From assembly GCA_017432615.1 (NCBI GenBank), contig JAFRIV010000013.1, positions 96,689-160,688 of the forward strand: 64,000 nt of DNA, given 5' to 3'. The notes below the pieces were generated by a model. The model did no database searches, was not told the DNA's origin, and worked only from the letters and a program-made list of their open reading frames with translations. Every line of letters starts with the position of its first letter. The first letter of the stretch is position 1. This document shows, piece after piece, positions 58,318-64,000 of this stretch. The stretch comes from Oscillospiraceae bacterium (GTDB lineage Bacteria > Bacillota > Clostridia > Oscillospirales > Oscillospiraceae). The position numbers and the translations under genes are program-made.

Positions 58318-60699
58318 ATGCAATACGGATATTTCGACAATGAAAGGCGGGAATATGTAATCGAACGGGTCGATCTGCCCGTTTCTTGGACCAATTATAT
58401 CGGTATCCACGACATGTATGGAGTTTTTAACCATACTGCCGGAGGATATCTCCTCTATAAAAGTCCGGAATACCACCGCATTACACGTTTTAGGCCGAAC
58501 GGTGTGCCCATGGATGGACCGGGACACTATGTCTACCTCAGGGATGATGAGAACGGAGATTATTGGACGATTTCATGGCAGCCGACAGGAAAACCGAAGG
58601 AGCATTATTCCTGCCGGCATGGATTGAGCTATATCAGGTATCACTCTGACTACAGCGATATTGATGCTACACAGACGCTTTTTGTGGCAATGGATGACCC
58701 TGTTGAGATCTGGGACGTTCGCCTGCGCAATGACAGCGGCAGACCGCGTAAACTTGCTGTTTTTTCGTATCTGGAATTCAGCTTTCACCAGATCGATATG
58801 GATAACCGAAACTTCCAGATGAGCCTGTATGCAGCCGGGAGCAGATTTAAAGACGGAGTGATCGAGCATGATCTCTATTATGAAGAGAACGGCTATCAGT
58901 TTTTTACCAGCAGCTTTGAGCCGGACGGATTTGACTGTCTTCGGGATACGTTTCTGGGTCCATACCGCACCGAACGGAATCCGATTGCAGTGGAAAACGG
59001 CTGCTGCAGAGGAAGCTTTGAAAAAGGGGGTAATCATTGCGGATGCCTGCAGAAGAAGCTTGTACTGCAGCCGGGAGAAGAAGTACGCCTTCTGTTCCTG
59101 CTGGGAGAAGGCGGACTGGCTGAAGGAAAACGTATAAGGGAGAAGTATTCCTTCAAGAAAGCAGATGAAGACTTTCGCCGGCTTGGTGAATTCTGGGAGG
59201 AAAAGCTTTCCTGCCTTCAGGTTCAAACTCCCAATGCGGGGATGAACACAGAATTGAATATATGGAATCTGTACCAGAGTGAGATCAATGTAATGTTTTC
59301 ACGATTTACCTCATTTATCGAGGTAGGGGGAAGAACAGGGCTGGGATACCGTGATACGGCACAGGATGCCATGATGGTGCCACATGCAGATCCGGATACA
59401 TGCCGGAAAAGGCTGATAGAATTACTGCGGGCTTTGACAAAAGAGGGGTACGGACTGCATCTGTTTGAACCACGATGGTTTGAAGAACACCAGGAAGAAC
59501 AATCCTTCCGTTCCCCTACGGTCATACCTCAGCCGGACAGGAAACAGTTTGTGCATGGGATCCAGGATGCCTGCGCGGATGATGCGCTCTGGCTGGTATC
59601 TGCGGTGGTACAGTATATAAAAGAAACCGGAGATCTTTCTTTTGCTCGACAGACCGTGACCTATGCAGACGGCGGAGAGGGGACGGTCTATGAGCATCTG
59701 ACCCGTATCTTGAATTTTTCCGCTAGAGAAGTCGGGCAGAACGGTATCTGTAAAGGCCTGAGGGCGGACTGGAATGACTGCCTGAACCTCGGAGGAGGAG
59801 AAAGTGCGATGGTCAGCTTCCTGCATATTTGGGCGATGCACCGTTTTTGCGAACTGGCGAATGCACTTGGCAGAAAGGAAGATGCACAACATTATGCAAA
59901 GCTTGCCGGACGGCTGAAGAAGGAATGTGCACAGATTCTGTGGGATGGAGAATGGTTTATTCGGGGAATTACAGCAGATAATCGAAGAATCGGAACACAG
60001 AGAGATACAGAAGGAAAAGTACACATGGAATCAAACACGTGGGCAGTGATCTCGGGTGCTGCTTCGCTGGAACAGGGACTTGCCGCAATGGACAGCATAG
60101 ACCGGTATCTCTACACGGAATTTGGCCTGATGCTCAATGCTCCATGTTATACAAAGCCGGATGATGCCATCGGATTTGTGACAAGAGTTTACCCGGGACT
60201 CAAGGAGAACGGAGCTGTGTTCAGCCATCCCAACCCATGGGCATGGTGTGCGGAAGCTATCCTCGGAAGGGGAGAGCGTGCAATGAAATATTACAATGCA
60301 CTCTGTCCGGCTCTTCAGAATGACAGGATCGAGATCCGCCAGTCGGAGCCGTACAGTTACTGCCAGTTTGTTGTCGGAAAGGATCATCCGGCATTCGGAA
60401 GGGCGAGGCATCCCTTTATGACAGGCTCGTCCGGCTGGGCATATTATGCTGCAACACAGTATATTCTCGGCATCCGCCCTGAATTTGACGGGCTGACGGT
60501 GGATCCATGCATCCCTGCAGAATGGGGAGAATTCTCAGTGACCAGAAAATGGCGGGGCAGTATTTATTATATCCACGTTACCAATCCGAACAGAGTACAA
60601 AAGGGCGTCTGCCGGATTGTGGCAGACGGAAAGGAAGTACGGATCCTGCCGATGCTGCCGGCCGACAGCGTTTGTCATGCAGAAGTAACCATGGGATAA
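58318..60699 (+). CDS. GH94 disaccharide phosphorylase
   Basis: A 793-residue GH94 protein, the length of cellobiose, chitobiose or cellobionate phosphorylases. It starts 'QYGYFDNERREYVI', has a beta-sandwich N-domain, a linker and an (alpha/alpha)6 barrel whose DWND motif (residues 484-487) holds the general acid Asp. It splits a beta-disaccharide with phosphate to a sugar 1-phosphate. The exact disaccharide is unclear. The mutase that follows supports alpha-glucose 1-phosphate as product. AGGAGAG precedes the ATG at 58318. Confidence 0.92.
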   Translation: MQYGYFDNERREYVIERVDLPVSWTNYIGIHDMYGVFNHTAGGYLLYKSPEYHRITRFRPNGVPMDGPGHYVYLRDDENGDYWTISWQPTGKPKEHYSCRHGLSYIRYHSDYSDIDATQTLFVAMDDPVEIWDVRLRNDSGRPRKLAVFSYLEFSFHQIDMDNRNFQMSLYAAGSRFKDGVIEHDLYYEENGYQFFTSSFEPDGFDCLRDTFLGPYRTERNPIAVENGCCRGSFEKGGNHCGCLQKKLVLQPGEEVRLLFLLGEGGLAEGKRIREKYSFKKADEDFRRLGEFWEEKLSCLQVQTPNAGMNTELNIWNLYQSEINVMFSRFTSFIEVGGRTGLGYRDTAQDAMMVPHADPDTCRKRLIELLRALTKEGYGLHLFEPRWFEEHQEEQSFRSPTVIPQPDRKQFVHGIQDACADDALWLVSAVVQYIKETGDLSFARQTVTYADGGEGTVYEHLTRILNFSAREVGQNGICKGLRADWNDCLNLGGGESAMVSFLHIWAMHRFCELANALGRKEDAQHYAKLAGRLKKECAQILWDGEWFIRGITADNRRIGTQRDTEGKVHMESNTWAVISGAASLEQGLAAMDSIDRYLYTEFGLMLNAPCYTKPDDAIGFVTRVYPGLKENGAVFSHPNPWAWCAEAILGRGERAMKYYNALCPALQNDRIEIRQSEPYSYCQFVVGKDHPAFGRARHPFMTGSSGWAYYAATQYILGIRPEFDGLTVDPCIPAEWGEFSVTRKWRGSIYYIHVTNPNRVQKGVCRIVADGKEVRILPMLPADSVCHAEVTMG

Positions 60700-60712
60700 G
60701 GGGGAAAAGAAA

Positions 60713-62122
60713 ATGATCCGATTTGGAACAGGTGGCTGGAGAGCCATTATTGCAGATGGTTTTACAAAAGAGAACCTGCGGCTGCTTGCAGCAGGTGTCT
60801 GTCGTCTGCTGGAAAAGGAAGGATTGTCCGGCGCAAAGATCGCAGTGGGGTACGACAGGCGATTTCTTGCCAAAGAGTCTGCCCACTGGATCGCAGAGGT
60901 ACTCGCGGGAAACGGCTTTCAGGTGATGATGGTAGACCGGTCTTCTCCCACGCCTCTGCTGATGTATGCTGTTAAGACAGAAAAACTGCCATGCGGACTT
61001 ATGGTGACAGCAAGCCATAATCCTGCCGTTTATAATGGTGTAAAAGTATTTATTGCAGGCGGGAGAGATGCGGAGCGCGCCGTGACAGATCGAATCGAAG
61101 CGGAAATTACGCAAGTGATTCCGGAAGAGATCCGGAGCATGGATTATGATAAAGCTGTCAAACACGGGATCGTGCAGGAGGAAAACCCGACTAACGAATA
61201 CATTGACAGTATACTGGACCTGATCGACACCAAGGCCATACGCAATGCAAGACTGAAAATAGCACTGGATCCGATGTATGGCGTGAGCCAGACTAGCCTG
61301 CGTACGATTCTGGCGACGTGCCGATGTGATCTGGAAGTGATCCATGACCGGCATGATACTCTCTTTGGAGGGAAATTGCCTGCACCCAATGCCGCAACAC
61401 TCTCAACCCTGGCTTATGTAGTGAAGGATGCAAACTGCAATTTCGGCATAGCGACGGATGGCGATGCAGACCGCCTCGGAGTGATTGACGAAAAGGGAAA
61501 CTTTGTCCATCCAAACCATCTGCTGGTGCTTTTATACTATTATCTGGTGAAGACACGCGGATGGAAAGGACCATGCGTTCGAAACAATTCCACAACACAC
61601 CTGCTGGACCGAGTGGCACAAGGTCTTGGCCAGCGCTGTTATGAGGTGCCGGTCGGATTTAAGTATGTTTCGGCGAAAATGACAGAGACGGATGCTGTCA
61701 TCGGCGGAGAAAGCTCGGGCGGACTTTCTGTTCGGGGCCATATTTCCGGCAAAGATGGGATCTATGCCGGAGCGCTGCTGGCAGAAATGGTTGCCGTGAC
61801 GGGAAAATCTATTACAGAGCTTTATCGGGAGATTACCGATCGATATGGAGTGCTGATTTATCGGGAAACGGACCACCGGATGACACCGGAACACAAGGCA
61901 GCTTTGCAGGATAGACTTTTTCTCCGAGAGGAAATGCCGGCTTTTGATCGGATAGAGAGAGTCGACCGGACAGACGGTGTAAAGATCTGGTTTTCAGACG
62001 AAAGCTGGGTGATCTGCAGATTCTCCGGGACAGAGCCACTCCTTCGGATGGCCTCAGAGGCAGAGAATGCAGAACAGGCGGAGTGCTATCTGAAAATCTG
62101 GCGGGATTATCTGGAACTGTAG
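60713..62122 (+). CDS. Phosphoglucomutase/phosphomannomutase
   Basis: A 469-residue alpha-D-phosphohexomutase. The phosphoserine loop TASHNP puts Ser at 101, the metal loop is 'DGDADRLGV', 'GESSGGLSV' is the sugar-binding loop, and the C-terminal 'RFSGTEPLLRM' binds phosphate. It would convert glucose 1-phosphate from GH94 to glucose 6-phosphate. GGGGGA precedes the start, 13 bases after GH94. Confidence 0.95.
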   Translation: MIRFGTGGWRAIIADGFTKENLRLLAAGVCRLLEKEGLSGAKIAVGYDRRFLAKESAHWIAEVLAGNGFQVMMVDRSSPTPLLMYAVKTEKLPCGLMVTASHNPAVYNGVKVFIAGGRDAERAVTDRIEAEITQVIPEEIRSMDYDKAVKHGIVQEENPTNEYIDSILDLIDTKAIRNARLKIALDPMYGVSQTSLRTILATCRCDLEVIHDRHDTLFGGKLPAPNAATLSTLAYVVKDANCNFGIATDGDADRLGVIDEKGNFVHPNHLLVLLYYYLVKTRGWKGPCVRNNSTTHLLDRVAQGLGQRCYEVPVGFKYVSAKMTETDAVIGGESSGGLSVRGHISGKDGIYAGALLAEMVAVTGKSITELYREITDRYGVLIYRETDHRMTPEHKAALQDRLFLREEMPAFDRIERVDRTDGVKIWFSDESWVICRFSGTEPLLRMASEAENAEQAECYLKIWRDYLEL

Positions 62123-62188
62123 CAACCATGCGGGTAGGGGGGATGCATCCCCCCGCTGTGAGCTTTTATCGGAGGAGGGAATGCTGCA

Positions 62189-63880
62189 ATGAAAAGAACG
62201 GACAGCCCCATGTCGCTCCATTCAAGACTTTTAACAGCTGTACTGTTGTGCTGGATTCTACCTGTGCTGATTGTAATCGTGCTGGCTGGATCATTGATTG
62301 GAAATAGTTACGAAAGATCTTCACAGATGGAGCTGAAAAACCGGGCTGAGAATGCTCTGGAGCAGATCGGAATACGCTTCAATTCTGTACTGGAAGCATC
62401 CAAGGCGGTTTCATACGATGGAGTGGTCCGCAATTCCTACCGGCTTTACCAGAGGAACAGAGATAATGCAGCACTATACCGGACTGTTACGGAGTATCTG
62501 AATCAGAATTTCACAAGAGATGAAAGAATTCTGGCTGGTTTTATCTCTTTCTGGGAGGATGTTGAGATACGGCCTTATGTGGCATCCCGGGGGGACTTTG
62601 GATACAGTGCTCAGCGGGAATACCGGGAGCAAATCGAGCAGGATCTGTTGGAGAAAATGAAAGATGTGGACACAGGAATCCTGCTCCTGGAGTATGATGG
62701 GGAGCTGTATGTTGCCAGAAACCTGCTGGACAGCCGTTTTCAGCCATATGCCTCTATTGTGCTCCTCTGTGACAAGGAGGTCCTGTTCCAATCACTTGAG
62801 CCGATACACCAGATCAGCGATACGGTAACGCTTCTCCTCGATGACAGACTACTGCTTACAGATGGAAATAATCTCTGTACCATTTCCCAAACTGCCGGAC
62901 TTCCGGAGGGACAGATGTTTTCAGATACATTTTCCGGGCATACATTCTGCCTTACAGCAGATGTTAAATCATTCGATTTCTGGAGGGATGTGCCGGAAAT
63001 CCGAACGGCAGGACTTGCTGTGGCACTGTTGGTGATTCCTCTGCTTTTCGTTGTTCTGCTGCTGTTTCGCAGATATGTAGCCAGGCCGATGGATATCCTT
63101 GTGCAGGCAAGCAGACATCTTCAGAAGGGAGAAAGAGGTTACCACATTGAGGAAAAGGCGGAAAGCAGGGAATTTGAAACACTTTTCGAGCATTTTAACT
63201 CCATGTCGACCGAGATGAAATACCAGTTTGAACATTCCTATCAGGAACAGCAGGCTTTGCAGCAGGCACAGATCAAGGCATTGCAGTTCCAGATCAATCC
63301 ACATTTTCTTAACAATACATTGGAAATCATAAACTGGGAGGCCAGGCTTGCAGAGAATGACCGTGTCAGCGCTATGATTGAGGCACTCTCCACACTGATG
63401 GACGGAGCACTTGCAAGGGATGGACGCAGCCAGATCCTTCTGCGGGAAGAGCTGCGATATACAGATGCGTATCTGTACATTATTCAGGAACGACTGGGAG
63501 ATCGACTGAAAGTGGAAAAGGAAATTGCAGCCGGACTGGAGGAAGTTCCGGTGCCTCGCCTGGTACTTCAACCACTGGCAGAAAATGCGGTAGAGTACGA
63601 TCTCACACCGCGTCGGGGAGGAATGCTTTGCCTGCGTGTTAAAACAGAAGAGGGAAAAATGATCATGGAGGTAGAACATGATGGCGTAATGACGGAGGAA
63701 GACCGTCATTCTGTGGAAGCCATGCTCGTCTCTGCGGATACTGACAGCGGGATCTCCGGTCACGTGGGAATCCGAAATGTCAGCCAGCGGTTGAGGCTGC
63801 TTTACGGAGACAGAGGCACAATACAGGTTATGCAGGCAACACCGGACAAGATCCTAGCCAGAGTGTCTTTCCCAATCTGA
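62189..63880 (+). CDS. YesM-type sensor histidine kinase
   Basis: A 563-residue sensor kinase with a transmembrane helix near residues 13-35, an extracellular sensor domain to about 270, a second helix (about 272-295), a HAMP linker, then His_kinase with 'INPHFLNNTLEIINWEA' (phospho-acceptor His 372) and a HATPase domain ('PLAENAVEYDLTPRRGG', 'GHVGIRNVSQRLRL'). The GLGI-type box reads GHVGI. Such kinases pair with AraC-type response regulators that switch on sugar-uptake genes; the partner presumably lies to the right of the window. Confidence 0.93.
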   Translation: MKRTDSPMSLHSRLLTAVLLCWILPVLIVIVLAGSLIGNSYERSSQMELKNRAENALEQIGIRFNSVLEASKAVSYDGVVRNSYRLYQRNRDNAALYRTVTEYLNQNFTRDERILAGFISFWEDVEIRPYVASRGDFGYSAQREYREQIEQDLLEKMKDVDTGILLLEYDGELYVARNLLDSRFQPYASIVLLCDKEVLFQSLEPIHQISDTVTLLLDDRLLLTDGNNLCTISQTAGLPEGQMFSDTFSGHTFCLTADVKSFDFWRDVPEIRTAGLAVALLVIPLLFVVLLLFRRYVARPMDILVQASRHLQKGERGYHIEEKAESREFETLFEHFNSMSTEMKYQFEHSYQEQQALQQAQIKALQFQINPHFLNNTLEIINWEARLAENDRVSAMIEALSTLMDGALARDGRSQILLREELRYTDAYLYIIQERLGDRLKVEKEIAAGLEEVPVPRLVLQPLAENAVEYDLTPRRGGMLCLRVKTEEGKMIMEVEHDGVMTEEDRHSVEAMLVSADTDSGISGHVGIRNVSQRLRLLYGDRGTIQVMQATPDKILARVSFPI

Positions 63881-64000
63881 AATCAGCTGGAAATCAGATT
63901 TGGGTAAGAAGCACAATAAGAGGCAAGAAAAGGCAAGCGGAAATCTTTCATTTTTGGCAGTTTTTCTTTATAATGAGACCATCGATACCGAATGGTATTC
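63881..64000 (+). promoter_or_regulatory. Intergenic control region at the window edge
   Basis: Contains a perfect TATAAT (63969-63974) with a poor -35, and a small inverted repeat ATACC-GAAT-GGTAT at 63985-63998 near the expected transcription start. No coding sequence is visible to the right edge. Confidence 0.4.

Noticed and set aside
1-64000. CRISPR arrays, tRNA or rRNA genes, transposases or phage genes
   Set aside because: I looked for spaced direct repeats, cloverleaf-like segments and integrase or transposase motifs and saw none; a computed scan would be needed to exclude degenerate copies.

Overview
The window looks like the chromosome of an anaerobic, low-oxygen Bacillota, most likely a gut or rumen Clostridia. 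Base composition is close to balanced. The genes use strong AGGAGG-type ribosome sites, a four-cysteine L33, DUF5714, DUF6273 and DUF6465 proteins, TRAP transporters, a YesM-type sensor kinase and a domain-swapped GH3 enzyme. No rRNA, tRNA, CRISPR array or insertion sequence was recognised. Genus cannot be told from this sequence alone.

Layout. 1-3.8 kb: the end of an ABC-type binding protein, a Nudix/membrane protein/AraC operon, a promoter-driven 42-residue microprotein gene, and a secreted DUF6273 protein. 4-6.1 kb (minus): the housekeeping operon rpmG-secE-nusG-rplK-rplA. 6.5-8.2 kb: folC-ruvX. 8.3-14.2 kb: a MATE exporter, a GtrII-like membrane glycosyltransferase, a condensation/acyltransferase-fold protein coupled to a tiny exported protein, and a LysR regulator. 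14.8-22.9 kb: scattered single genes (XRE-DUF6465, hydrolase, HIT, ElaA-like GNAT, VTC-DUF4956 pair, flavodoxin-type reductase, DUF5714, esterase, small kinase).

22.9-28.2 kb is an apparent redox or electrophile-stress operon: DUF362, TetR, ABM monooxygenase, CMD protein, lipoprotein flavodoxin, and a 717-residue fusion of a DUF4405 membrane domain, a sulfatase-modifying-factor fold and a second flavodoxin. Its promoter lies inside a perfect 19-bp inverted repeat. A second TetR gene faces a membrane-anchored GH3 glycosidase at 28.3-32.0 kb.

32.1-58.1 kb is the most striking part: a large accessory catabolic island of two divergent modules. Each has a LacI regulator, a complete TRAP transporter (P, Q, M) and a family I CoA-transferase. 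The minus-strand module adds a fucose-isomerase-fold protein, a YcxB-like protein, an aldo/keto reductase with an altered active site, and a ketopantoate-reductase-like enzyme. The plus-strand module adds a shikimate-dehydrogenase homologue, an IolB-like isomerase, an Rpe-like epimerase, a sugar-phosphate isomerase (opposite strand), a second LacI, two SDRs, three MaoC-fold proteins, a cupin, an RpiB-like isomerase, a crotonase, a fumarate-reductase-type flavoprotein and a P-loop kinase. Together these suggest uptake of an organic acid, possibly a polyhydroxylated or hydroaromatic one, its conversion to a CoA ester, and beta-oxidation-like dehydration and reduction. The substrate is not identifiable from sequence.

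58.3-64 kb holds a GH94 disaccharide phosphorylase, a phosphohexomutase that would take its sugar 1-phosphate into glycolysis, and a YesM-type histidine kinase, beginning another sugar-use locus.
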